From CAZQVN01 sp964596775 (GTDB lineage: Bacteria > Eisenbacteria > RBG-16-71-46 > JABDJR01 > JAWXBZ01), in assembly GCA_964596775.1 (NCBI GenBank), contig CAZQVN010000035.1, positions 1 to 38,707 on the forward strand: DNA of 38,707 nucleotides, in the 5' to 3' direction. The notes beneath the pieces were generated by a model. It had not been told where the DNA came from, searched no databases, and was given only the letters and a program-made list of their open reading frames with translations. Below, one piece after another: positions 23,637 through 31,759 of this stretch; positions within the stretch are counted from its first letter, which is position 1, and each line of letters starts with the position of its first letter. Position numbers and translations under genes: made by a program.

Positions 23637-24974
23637 TCACATTTTTCCCCGCGATGGACCGGCCTGCGGCCCCCGGGCAGAATCCGTCAACTCGACGATC
23701 GTGGTCAGGGCCCGTGGAACGACCAGGATGTCCCTGCGGCCCGTTGATTCCACCGCGCTCGCCACGGCTTCCTCCATGGTTGAAAACGCGGCGAAGCCGC
23801 AGGCGGTCACCGCATCCGGGTGCTGCGCCCCGACGAAGGCGATGCGCGCCTTCTGCTGGGCGCGGGCGACCATGACCGCGCGCTGCACGCCGGCGGGATG
23901 CGGTTCCCGCCGCGCCCGATCCAGGACGGCCTGCGGATAGGAGGCCGCGGACATCCATTCGAGAAAATTCCGTTCTCCGGGTCCCTGTCCCGCGCCCTCC
24001 GGACAGGCCGCCGGAACGATCACGAAGCCGCCGTCCTGGACGACCGGCCTCCGGCTCAGGCACAGATAGGTGGGAATCCGGGTCGCCTGATAGAGGTTGC
24101 TGTCCTTCGGGTGTCCGGCGGATCCAACAACGATCGGGAACGAGTCGGGAACGGTGACGCTGGTCCGCGTGCGCACCCACTCCGCAAGATGGGCGTGCAC
24201 CGACTCCGGATGACCGGCCGTCACGGCCACGGGGCGTCCCGGCGAGTCCAGGGCCACATTCACCGCGAAACGGAGGCCGGCCTTCTCACCGATCCAGCGG
24301 GCCGCGTCGAGAAAGGAATTGGCTGTCGTTTCACACAGCGCGACGCCCGGGTCATCGAGATACCTCATTCCGTGCAGTGTCGTGATCGTTTCCGCGCCGG
24401 CCACGCCGATGGCCACCGTCTTCCACCCGCCACTGAATCCTGCGTACTGATGGGGCTCCACGATGCCGGTGGAGATCAGCAGGTCCGCCTCCGTGGCCAC
24501 GCGATCCACGAACACCGGCACGCCTCCCGGCGAAGTACCGAACGACTGAAGGCGGTCCGGATCCAGTGGCGCGGAATCGAGAACGGCACACCGACGCAGC
24601 AGCTCCGGGCCGAGCTTTTCCATTCTCTCTTCCGGCGTGCTCGGGCGGTGCATTCCCAGGGCCACGAGAAGAGTGATCGCGCTGTCCGGTACGCCCGCCC
24701 GGGACAGTCGCTCGACGATACCGGTCACGAGAAGCCGGTCGGGGCATGGTCGGGTGGAATCCGTGATGACGATGGTGACCCTTCGGGCCCCGCGGGCCAG
24801 ATCCTCGATGCGGGGCGCGTCCAGCGGGTTGTCGAGGGCGTCATTCAGGGCGACCGAGCTCTCCGGCAGGGGCTCCGGCTCCGGTTTATCCAGGCAGGTC
24901 ACGACAAGTCCCGGAGCCGGTTTCCAGGGCAGGGTTCCGCGGCCAAAGGGCAGGTTCAGGATTTCGTCTTTCAC
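23637..24974 (-). CDS. LarA family (nickel-dependent lactate racemase-like) protein
   Basis: A 445-residue protein of the LarA/DUF2088 family. Residues that hold and use the nickel-pincer cofactor are all found: Asp72 and Arg75 in ITDSTRP, His109 in ALGMHRPS, His175 in VEPHQYAGFSGG, Lys185 in GGWKTV (the lysine tethering the cofactor) and His201 in LHGMR. The numbering is within one residue of the Lactobacillus plantarum enzyme. LarA family members racemise or epimerise alpha-hydroxy acids, and the exact substrate varies. The cofactor-making larB, larC and larE are not in the window. The start is GTG 24974, with only a weak SD. It is divergent from the lipoprotein gene. Confidence 0.85.
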   Translation of the reverse strand: MKDEILNLPFGRGTLPWKPAPGLVVTCLDKPEPEPLPESSVALNDALDNPLDAPRIEDLARGARRVTIVITDSTRPCPDRLLVTGIVERLSRAGVPDSAITLLVALGMHRPSTPEERMEKLGPELLRRCAVLDSAPLDPDRLQSFGTSPGGVPVFVDRVATEADLLISTGIVEPHQYAGFSGGWKTVAIGVAGAETITTLHGMRYLDDPGVALCETTANSFLDAARWIGEKAGLRFAVNVALDSPGRPVAVTAGHPESVHAHLAEWVRTRTSVTVPDSFPIVVGSAGHPKDSNLYQATRIPTYLCLSRRPVVQDGGFVIVPAACPEGAGQGPGERNFLEWMSAASYPQAVLDRARREPHPAGVQRAVMVARAQQKARIAFVGAQHPDAVTACGFAAFSTMEEAVASAVESTGRRDILVVPRALTTIVELTDSARGPQAGPSRGKM

Positions 24975-25046
24975 GTCGGAGGCCGCCTGTGTGTTAAAGT
25001 CGGGATTCAGTTCATTTCGAAACAGTGATTCACGAGGAGGATACTA

Positions 25047-25418
25047 ATGCGTTTTCGTTCCAGTGTGCAGCTTGCTGCTTGTGTGATGGCCCTCGCCATG
25101 TTTGCCGGGTGCGGATCGGGGTCCGAAAAGACCGCCGCCGAAAAGCCGGCGGAAACACCCGCGGCGGAAGCCTCGCACGACAATGCGGCCGCCCCGGGGC
25201 ACGGCATGGGTGAGCCGGGTGCTCACACGCCCGGCGCCGCTGTGTGCCCCGTTTCCGATCACGACGTCGACCCCGCCAATGCGGTCATGGTCACGTACGA
25301 AGGTCGCGAAGTGCAGCTCTGCTGCGCGGATTGCGTGGAGCCCTTCAACAGCGATCCCGCCAAGTACATGGCCAAGCTCGATGCTCCGGAAGAGTCCCAC
25401 GAGGGACACAACCACTAG
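25047..25418 (+). CDS. Lipoprotein with YHS/TRASH-like metal-binding domain
   Basis: A 123-residue secreted protein. The signal peptide ends in the lipobox FAGC (Cys22). A low-complexity Ala/Glu/Pro/His linker (23-62) follows. The short domain from CPVS (Cys67) through YEGREVQLCCADC (Cys92, Cys93, Cys96) to FNSDPAKYMAKL (about 67-111) and a His-rich tail HEGHNH complete it. The Cys pattern and 'C-x-x-C...F..DP.KY' wording are typical of YHS/heavy-metal-binding domains that bind Cu, Zn or similar ions. GAGGAGG precedes ATG 25047. A strong terminator follows, so it is probably monocistronic. The metal and partner are unknown. Confidence 0.8.
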   Translation: MRFRSSVQLAACVMALAMFAGCGSGSEKTAAEKPAETPAAEASHDNAAAPGHGMGEPGAHTPGAAVCPVSDHDVDPANAVMVTYEGREVQLCCADCVEPFNSDPAKYMAKLDAPEESHEGHNH

Positions 25419-25447
25419 AATCGGGAAGGGTCCGACCGGAAAAACAG

Positions 25448-25483
25448 GAGGCTCCGGGATTTCCCGGAGCCTCTTAATTATTT
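25448..25483 (+). terminator. Rho-independent terminator of the YHS lipoprotein gene
   Basis: GAGGCTCCGGGA (25448-25459) and TCCCGGAGCCTC (25462-25473) form a near-perfect long stem with a tiny loop, followed by TTAATTATTT. Confidence 0.85.
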
Positions 25484-25886
25484 GTCAAAAATGAACTTGC
25501 GCTTGCCGCACTTCGAATCTCCCCCAAGGAACAACCTGTGGAACCTCGTCCCCTTGAGTGTGTATCAAGCCCCGTGACGCCGGTAGCGACCTCCATCGGC
25601 CGTCGTCACGGAAACAGGAAAAAAACACAGGGCACGATCGATTCGGATGTTCCCTGCCGCATTTGTGGTCTGGAAATGGGGTTTCCCGCCTTTTCCAAGG
25701 CAGTCCAGGCCACGGTGACGGTGGGGAATATCTTTTTCCCCCCGAAATTGATACGCGGGCAGTCACGCCGAGGAGAGCGGATCCAAACCCGCCCCTGACC
25801 GGCACGCACAACCGCAGCGCCGATGACTTCCAGCCCCGGGTCCGGGCGCGACAGGAGCGCGGGCCTGGAAAGTTTCCGGGTTCCGG
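25484..25886. other. Non-coding stretch without recognisable content
   Basis: Both strands were read over these 403 bp. Several short open frames exist, but none has an SD, domain or family likeness. The region is less GC-rich near 25600-25760 than the genes around it. It lies between a terminator and the end of a hydrolase gene. I see no convincing RNA structure. Confidence 0.4.
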
Positions 25887-26708
25887 TCACCTGCCCAGGA
25901 ACTCCAGTGTGACCGCCAGCGCCTCCTCGAGGTGAGCTGTTGTTCCCCGGAACGGCTGTACCGCGCCGAACGTGTGGTCCGCCCCTTCGATGGGATGAAG
26001 CTGTGCGTTCGGTGTGGCCGCCGCCACCGCCTCGGACTCCGAGAATGGCACCGACGCGTCCGCCGTGCCGTGCACCAGCAGCATCGGCCGGGTCAGGCCA
26101 CCGGCCACCCGGACGGGATCCAGGGTGTCCAGGTGGTTCTCCAGGTCGTCCAGGGCATCCAGTCCGATCTCGAGAACCTGTCCGGTCCGGCTGTTCACGA
26201 CCCGCAGGGAACCCCGGTTTCGCCACTCCGCCCGCACCGGCGCGGGATAACGGTCTTCGAGTCTGCCCACGCCGGCCCAGCAGACCGCGCGGGTGACCTC
26301 CGGCCTCGTGAGGGCCGCGTTCCAGGTGGCAATGGCGCCCCGGCTGTGCCCGATAACGGACACGGACCGGAATCCCCCGGAGGGTGCCCTGGTCAGGGCA
26401 AAGTCGATAACCTTATGTAAATCATCGACTTCAAGAGACAACGTGTTGTCACGAAACAGGTCCGCCTCGGTGAACTCCACGGGGTTCCCGCCGATCCCGG
26501 ATCCGGAAAAGTTGAAGCTGACCGCAAGGAATCCGGCCTCGGCGAGTCGCTCACCGACAAGGGGAAAGTGGCCCCAGTCCTTGAATCCCTTGAACCCGTG
26601 CGCCACCACGGCGAGGCCCCTGGGCGTGGCGCCGTCGACGACACGGAAATCACCCCGGATGGGCCAGTCGCGACGGTTCTTCAGCTGAAAGGGAGTTGTC
26701 CGGATCAA
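25887..26708 (-). CDS. Alpha/beta hydrolase (dienelactone hydrolase/peptidase-like)
   Basis: A 273-residue alpha/beta hydrolase. It shows the HGFKGFKDWG oxyanion strand, the nucleophile elbow VIGHSRGA, the acid in LLVHGTADASVPFSE and the catalytic His in GADHTFG, so the triad looks complete. The wording resembles esterases/acyl-peptide hydrolases often annotated as DLH-like; the substrate is unknown. I chose TTG 26708 as start because AGGAGG sits 6 nt upstream. The longer ATG-started frame extends through an SD and a CCGGCC/GGCCGG hairpin (26733-26750) that is better read as leader. It is divergent from the cysteine operon. Confidence 0.8.
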   Translation of the reverse strand: MIRTTPFQLKNRRDWPIRGDFRVVDGATPRGLAVVAHGFKGFKDWGHFPLVGERLAEAGFLAVSFNFSGSGIGGNPVEFTEADLFRDNTLSLEVDDLHKVIDFALTRAPSGGFRSVSVIGHSRGAIATWNAALTRPEVTRAVCWAGVGRLEDRYPAPVRAEWRNRGSLRVVNSRTGQVLEIGLDALDDLENHLDTLDPVRVAGGLTRPMLLVHGTADASVPFSESEAVAAATPNAQLHPIEGADHTFGAVQPFRGTTAHLEEALAVTLEFLGR

Positions 26709-26771
26709 TGAATTCCTCCTGCGAAGATGATCCCGGCCGTAAAGGGCCGGAAAAGAACAAACTTGAGTATT

Positions 26772-26802
26772 TTGAGCACCTTTATACACATTGTGCTATC
26801 CT
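26772..26802 (+). promoter_or_regulatory. Tentative promoter of the cysM-mec-cysO/moeZ operon
   Basis: An extended -10, TGC-TATCCT (26794-26802), lies 19 bp after TTGAGC (26772-26777) in the AT-rich divergent spacer. The match is only moderate. Confidence 0.3.
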
Positions 26803-26888
26803 TGTGTACGCATCCCGGTTCGACACGCACGGAACGAGAGAGTAAGCCAAATTCCGGAGAGACAACACCGGACGAAAGAAACCGACCC

Positions 26889-27848
26889 ATGACGGACCTC
26901 CTCAGCACCATATCCCGCCTGGACCCCGAAGCCGGAAAGGCCGCCTGGCACCTCGCCGGCCTTGTCGGGAACACCCCGCTGATCTCGTTGACGAAGATCA
27001 CCCGCGGACTGCCGCCCACCGTGGAACTGTACGGAAAGGCGGAGTGGTTCAACCCCGGCGGAAGCGTGAAGGACAGGGCCGCTCTCCGGATCATCCTCGA
27101 CGGGGTGCGCTCCGGCCGCCTCACGCGCGGGCAGACTCTTCTGGACGCCACGTCGGGAAACACGGGAATCGGTTATGCGATGATCGCCGCGGCGCTCGGA
27201 TACCGGGTGCGGCTTTGTGTCCCGGCCCAGATCGGCAGGGAACGGCGGGTCGCGCTGGAGGCGTACGGCGCGGAGCTGATCCTGACCGATCCGCTGGAAG
27301 GTACCGACGGCGCCATCCGCGAAGCGCGCCGGATCCGCGACGCCGCTCCGGAGCGCTACTTCTATCCGGACCAGTACAACAATCCGTCGAACTGGCAGGC
27401 CCACTACGACACGACCGGACCGGAAATCCACCGCCAGACGGGCGGGCGCGTGACGCACTTCGTGGCCGGCCTCGGCACGACCGGAACATTCACCGGAACC
27501 GGGCGCAGGTTGAAGGCGCTGAATCCCTCCGTCCACCTCACCGCGTTCCAGCCGGAGGGTCCGATCCACGGCCTGGAGGGGCTCAAGCACCTGCCGACCG
27601 CACTGGTCCCCGGTATTCACGACCCGCTCCTTGCCGACGACAATCGCACGGCGGCGACCGAGAACGCCTACGCCATGATCCGGCGACTCGCCCGCGAAGA
27701 GGGGCTGCTCGTCGGCGTGTCCGCAGCGGCGGCCGTGTCCGTGGCGCTCGACGTGGCCAGGGGGCTCGAGCGCGGGGTCGTCGTCACCGTTCTTCCCGAC
27801 CACGCCTCGCGCTACATGAATGAACGCTTCTGGGACGAGCTGCGATGA
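26889..27848 (+). CDS. cysM: PLP-dependent cysteine synthase, CysM-like
   Basis: A 319-residue fold-type II PLP enzyme. The Schiff-base lysine is Lys61 in FNPGGSVKDRAA. The substrate loop is TSGNTGIG (88-95), and the phosphate cup is GLGTTGTFTGTG (194-205). It starts MTDLLSTISR, and the family domain opens at LVGNTPLISL. Its linkage to a JAMM protease and a CysO-like domain mirrors the M. tuberculosis mec-cysO-cysM cluster. There CysM uses O-phosphoserine and a CysO thiocarboxylate to make CysO-cysteine. That function is inferred here by context. GGRR-type basic residues after the GTG loop fit a phosphate-bearing substrate but do not prove it. It overlaps the next gene by 4 nt (ATGA). Confidence 0.87.
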   Translation: MTDLLSTISRLDPEAGKAAWHLAGLVGNTPLISLTKITRGLPPTVELYGKAEWFNPGGSVKDRAALRIILDGVRSGRLTRGQTLLDATSGNTGIGYAMIAAALGYRVRLCVPAQIGRERRVALEAYGAELILTDPLEGTDGAIREARRIRDAAPERYFYPDQYNNPSNWQAHYDTTGPEIHRQTGGRVTHFVAGLGTTGTFTGTGRRLKALNPSVHLTAFQPEGPIHGLEGLKHLPTALVPGIHDPLLADDNRTAATENAYAMIRRLAREEGLLVGVSAAAAVSVALDVARGLERGVVVTVLPDHASRYMNERFWDELR

Positions 27849-28276
27849 GGCTGACGATCGGATCCGCACAACTGGACGCGATCAGGGCCCACGGCGAGGC
27901 GACATTTCCGCACGAGTGCTGCGGCCTTCTCGTCGGGCGTTTCGAGGACTCCGGAAAGAACGTCGAGCGGATCGAACCGCTGCCCAACGAGAGGGAGGAG
28001 TCGCGCCACAACCGCTTTCTGATCTCTCCGGAAACGCTGCTCCGGGCGGAGCGCAAGGCTCGTCAGGACGGCTGCGACATCGTCGGCTTTTACCACTCGC
28101 ATCCGGATCATCCGGCCCGCCCCTCCGAGTTCGACCGGGAGCACGCGTGGCCGACCTATTCCTATATCATTGTCTCCGTTCTCGGGGGAGAAGCGGGGGA
28201 GATCCTCTCCTGGACGCTTTCGGAGGACAGGTCCCGGTTCGAACGGGAAGATATCGTCACCCCACTGGAGGTGTGA
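27845..28276 (+). CDS. mec: JAMM/MPN metalloprotease, Mec+-like
   Basis: A 143-residue JAB1/MPN+ peptidase with a complete JAMM zinc site: Glu24 (HECCGLL), His84 and His86 in FYHSHPDHPARPSEFD, Ser94 and Asp97. Its M. tuberculosis relative Mec+ hydrolyses CysO-cysteine to free cysteine and CysO, cutting after the Gly-Gly end of a ubiquitin-like carrier. Wedged between cysM and the carrier-E1 fusion, and overlapping cysM by 4 nt, it very likely has this role. It could also trim the fused carrier downstream of its internal Gly-Gly. The latter is inference. Confidence 0.88.
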   Translation: MRLTIGSAQLDAIRAHGEATFPHECCGLLVGRFEDSGKNVERIEPLPNEREESRHNRFLISPETLLRAERKARQDGCDIVGFYHSHPDHPARPSEFDREHAWPTYSYIIVSVLGGEAGEILSWTLSEDRSRFEREDIVTPLEV

Positions 28277-28281
28277 ACATC

Positions 28282-29730
28282 ATGCCGAACTCCATTCACA
28301 TACCCACGCCGCTGCGGTCCTATGCAGGGGGGCGCGACGCGGTCAGCGTGGACGCGTCCACCGTGGACGAGGCGCTGAGCCGCCTGACCGAGGCGCATCC
28401 CGGGTTGAAGCCGCACCTGTTCTCGGAGGACGGCCGCCTGCGGGCCTTCGTCAACGTGTATGTGAACGAGGAGGACATCCGCCATCTCGACGGCGGAAAC
28501 ACATCCGTCCAGCCGGGCGACGTTCTCAGCATCGTCCCCTCGATCGCCGGCGGCGCCGGGGCCGCCACGGGCACGGAATCCGCGCCGGCCGCGCTGAGCA
28601 ACGCGGAGATCGAAAGATACAGCCGGCACCTGATCATGCCGGAGGTCACGCTCGAGGGGCAGAAGAAACTGAAGGCGGCCTCGGTGCTCATGATCGGAGC
28701 GGGAGGACTCGGAAGCCCGCTCGGCCTGTACCTGGCCGCGGCCGGGGTCGGCCGCCTGGGCATCGTGGACTTCGACGTCGTGGACGTCACGAACCTGCAT
28801 CGCCAGGTGCTCCATGGAACGAAAGACGTGGGGCGACCGAAACTGGAATCGGCGCGCGAACGGCTGAGCGATGTGAATCCGCACATCAGCATCGAAACGC
28901 ATGAAACGGCGCTGACCTCGGACAACGCGCTCGAGCTGCTCGAGGGGTACGACGTCATCGTGGACGGCACCGACAATTTTCCGACCCGCTATCTCGTCAA
29001 CGACGCCTGTGTTCTTCTGGACAAGCCCAACGTGTACGGGTCCATCTTCCGATTCGAGGGGCAGGCTTCGGTCTTTCACGCGGCGCAGGGTCCCTGCTAC
29101 CGCTGCCTCTATCCGGAGCCGCCGCCTCCCGGGCTCGTTCCGTCCTGCGCCGAGGGGGGTGTTCTTGGAATTCTTCCCGGAGTCATCGGCGTCATCCAGG
29201 CCACGGAAACGGTCAAGCAGATCCTCGGGATCGGAACGCCGCTCATCGGCCGGCTGCTCCTGTTCGACGCCCTCAAGATGTCGTTCCGCGAACTCAAGCT
29301 GCGCAAGGATCCGAAATGCCCGATCTGCGGACCCGAGGCGACGATCCGGGAGCTGATCGACTACCAGCAGTTCTGCGGCGTGACGCCGCATCCGGAGGAG
29401 CCGGAAGACCAGCGCTGGGCCATCACCGCCACGGAACTCAGGAGCCGGCTGGATCGGGGCGATCCGCTGACGGTCCTCGACGTCCGGGAAGAGCACGAAT
29501 TCCAGATCAATCGGATCGAGGGATCCCGGCTGATTCCGCTCGGCCAGATTCCCGAACGGATGCACGAGCTTTCCTCGGCGGACGAAATCGTCCTGCACTG
29601 CAAGGCGGGCTTGCGCAGCGCGAAAGCGCTGGCCATACTCCGGCAGGCCGGTTTCAACCGGCTCAAGAATCTGACGGGGGGTATCGATGCCTGGGCCAGG
29701 GACGTGGATCCATCCATGCCGCGGTACTGA
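28282..29730 (+). CDS. CysO-like ubiquitin fold + MoeB/ThiF E1 + rhodanese fusion
   Basis: A 482-residue fusion. Residues 1-91 are a ThiS/MoaD/CysO beta-grasp domain ending SIVPSIAGG. Residues about 92-108 are an Ala/Gly linker. Residues about 109-370 are a MoeB/ThiF adenylation domain with nucleotide motif GAGGLGSP (139-146), DGTDNFPTRY, zinc cysteines 272/275 and 346/349, and Cys289 in the PSCAEGG loop. Residues about 378-482 are a rhodanese with active Cys440 in LHCKAGLRS. The E1-rhodanese part corresponds to MoeZ, which loads sulfur on carrier proteins as a C-terminal thiocarboxylate. Here the carrier's Gly-Gly is internal, so it must be cut, perhaps by the adjacent JAMM protease, before it can be charged. 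Otherwise the domain has become structural. ATG 28282 has GGAGG 5' of it. Confidence 0.88.
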   Translation: MPNSIHIPTPLRSYAGGRDAVSVDASTVDEALSRLTEAHPGLKPHLFSEDGRLRAFVNVYVNEEDIRHLDGGNTSVQPGDVLSIVPSIAGGAGAATGTESAPAALSNAEIERYSRHLIMPEVTLEGQKKLKAASVLMIGAGGLGSPLGLYLAAAGVGRLGIVDFDVVDVTNLHRQVLHGTKDVGRPKLESARERLSDVNPHISIETHETALTSDNALELLEGYDVIVDGTDNFPTRYLVNDACVLLDKPNVYGSIFRFEGQASVFHAAQGPCYRCLYPEPPPPGLVPSCAEGGVLGILPGVIGVIQATETVKQILGIGTPLIGRLLLFDALKMSFRELKLRKDPKCPICGPEATIRELIDYQQFCGVTPHPEEPEDQRWAITATELRSRLDRGDPLTVLDVREEHEFQINRIEGSRLIPLGQIPERMHELSSADEIVLHCKAGLRSAKALAILRQAGFNRLKNLTGGIDAWARDVDPSMPRY

Positions 29731-29829
29731 TCGCGCCGGCGGGCACGAAGCGCCCGATTCGGGGTTCGGGATCGTGCCGCGATTCGACTCCGCGGTGGAT
29801 CGGGGCACCGGCGGCCGGGGCGGACCGGC

Positions 29830-31446
29830 GTGAAGCTGGCCGCGATCGACGTCGGATCCAATTCCATCCACCTGATGATCTGCCGCACCCTCCCGGACCA
29901 CTCCTACGAAGTCATCTACAAGGACAAGGCGATGGTTCGCCTCGGCTCGCGCGTGTTCGCGAACGGCGTTCTTTCCGAGTCCTCCCGCAAGCGCGGACTG
30001 GTCGTCATGGAGCGTTTTTCCCAGGTGATCCGCCGGTTCGACGTGGACGCCGTCGTCGGGGTGGCCACGAGCGCGGTGCGGGAAGCGAAAAACGGCAACG
30101 CCTTTCTCAGGGAGGTGCGCCGTCTCACCGGGCTCAAGATCGACCGGATTTCCGGGGCCGAGGAAGCGCGCCTCGTGGCCGTTGCCGTGGGGGCGGTGGC
30201 TCCCTTTGACCAGGGTCGGCGGCTGGTCATCGACATCGGCGGCGGGTCCACGGAACTCGCGTGCCTGGAAAACCAGGAGCCGTACTACACCCAGAGCATG
30301 AAGATGGGCGCCGTGCGGCTGACGGAGGAAGTCGGCCTCGGCGACCGACCCGGCAAGAAGGGGATCAAGGCCCTGAAGAGCGCGGCGCAGGATCGTCTCG
30401 GTCCGCTGCTCCGCCGGCTCAAGGGGCAGACGTTCGATTCGGTGGCCGGAACTTCGGGGAGCATCGTCTGTCTCGGCATGCTGGCCGCGCGGCGCGCCGG
30501 GCTCGCTCTCCCCAGGGGGCAGACGTTCTCCATCACGCGGGCGCAGCTCAAGGGAGAGCTGCAGTACCTGGCCTCGCTGGACCTGTCCGAGCGGGGCGAC
30601 TACATGGGGGACCAGTCGCCGCGGGCCGACATCATCGTGGCCGGCGGCGCCATTCTCCTGGCGGTCCTCGACGGCGTGGCCAACGACGAGATCCATGTGC
30701 CGGACTGTTCGATCCGCGACGGCATGATCGTCGATTACATCCGCCAGAAGCTGGAGGCCACTCCCGGCGATCACATCGTCCGGCTGGCCCGGATGGCCCG
30801 CACGGAAACGGACGACCCCTACGATCCCCACGCGGTCCGCGAGAGAAACATCATCTCGCTGGCCCGGCGGTACCACTATGACGCGGAGCATGCGCACCGG
30901 GTCATGCGCCTGGCCGGCCAGTTGTTCGACGGGACCGCCGACCTCCACGGACTGGGGGCGGAGGAAAAGTTCTACCTCGAGGCCGCGGCCATCCTCCACG
31001 ACATCGGCCAGTACATCGCCTACAGCGCCCACCATCGCCATTCGCTCTACCTGATCCTGAACGGCGGCCTGGCCGGATTCAGCGATCGAGAAATCCAGAT
31101 CATCGGCAACGTGGCCCGCTACCACCGAAAGGGGGGGCCCCGGGGATCGCACGAGGAGTTCATGCAGCTGGCCCCCGAGGATCGCCGAACGGTTCGATCC
31201 CTGGCGGCCCTGCTCCGGATTGCCGACGGTCTTGATTACGGACACCTGGGTTCGGTCGACCGGCTCCGGGTGGAACGCGGGAACAAGGCGGTCACGTTCA
31301 ACCTGACCTGCAACCAGGAGTGCGCGGCGGAGATGAAGCGGGCCGGGCGCAAGGCGGACTACTTCGCGAAGGTGTTCGGCCTCGGAGCGAAGTTCACGAG
31401 CCGGAAATCCCGGAGGCCGCGGGCTGCGGAGCACGAGGTCGCCTGA
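29830..31446 (+). CDS. Ppx/GppA phosphatase with C-terminal HD domain
   Basis: A 538-residue protein. The N-terminal two-lobe ASKHA-fold phosphatase begins AAIDVGSNSIHLMIC and contains VATSAVREAKN, ISGAEEARL and DIGGGSTEL (residues up to about 310). The C-terminal HD-type helical domain has AAAILHDIGQYI and RIADGLDYG. This is the architecture of exopolyphosphatase or guanosine pentaphosphatase, linking polyphosphate and (p)ppGpp metabolism. The two activities cannot be separated by eye. The start is GTG 29830. A basic C-terminal tail (KFTSRKSRRPR) is lineage-specific. Confidence 0.9.
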   Translation: MKLAAIDVGSNSIHLMICRTLPDHSYEVIYKDKAMVRLGSRVFANGVLSESSRKRGLVVMERFSQVIRRFDVDAVVGVATSAVREAKNGNAFLREVRRLTGLKIDRISGAEEARLVAVAVGAVAPFDQGRRLVIDIGGGSTELACLENQEPYYTQSMKMGAVRLTEEVGLGDRPGKKGIKALKSAAQDRLGPLLRRLKGQTFDSVAGTSGSIVCLGMLAARRAGLALPRGQTFSITRAQLKGELQYLASLDLSERGDYMGDQSPRADIIVAGGAILLAVLDGVANDEIHVPDCSIRDGMIVDYIRQKLEATPGDHIVRLARMARTETDDPYDPHAVRERNIISLARRYHYDAEHAHRVMRLAGQLFDGTADLHGLGAEEKFYLEAAAILHDIGQYIAYSAHHRHSLYLILNGGLAGFSDREIQIIGNVARYHRKGGPRGSHEEFMQLAPEDRRTVRSLAALLRIADGLDYGHLGSVDRLRVERGNKAVTFNLTCNQECAAEMKRAGRKADYFAKVFGLGAKFTSRKSRRPRAAEHEVA

Positions 31447-31759
31447 GCGGGGCGGAGAGGCCTCCACCCTCCTCCCGCAGCAGCGCGGAAATGTCCGGAT
31501 CGGGCCCGGCAGGTGCCCGCCTCGACCCCGCCCGGTGTACGGTTTATCATGAAAAACGGATCGACCTTGCCGGTCCCGATCGGGGTACCGGTTCGCGGTC
31601 CATCGCGAGCCGCCGAAGAACCAGCCGAATGAAGTCCCGGGACCGGAATAGGCCGGAGTCCGTGCGGTAGTTCCCCGCACGACGACGGCGATCCCGAAAT
31701 TCCGCGACGCCGAATCACGGGTCCGAAATGTTTTCGCACCCGAACAGGAGGAACCCATC
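31447..31759. other. Non-coding gap between ppx and a lipoprotein gene
   Basis: These 313 bp hold no supportable gene. A notable inverted repeat, CCGGT-CCCG-AT-CGGG-GT-ACCGG, sits at 31570-31591 without a U-tract. AGGAGGAA at the right end is the SD of the next gene. Confidence 0.4.

Noticed and set aside
13128..25750. Shared 13-mer CCCCCGAAATTGA at about 13137 and 25738
   Set aside because: Identical 13-mers are expected by chance in a window of this size, and the flanks do not match.
25485..25886. Several short open frames between the YHS lipoprotein and the hydrolase
   Set aside because: None has an SD, domain or consistent codon use; the stretch is better left as non-coding.
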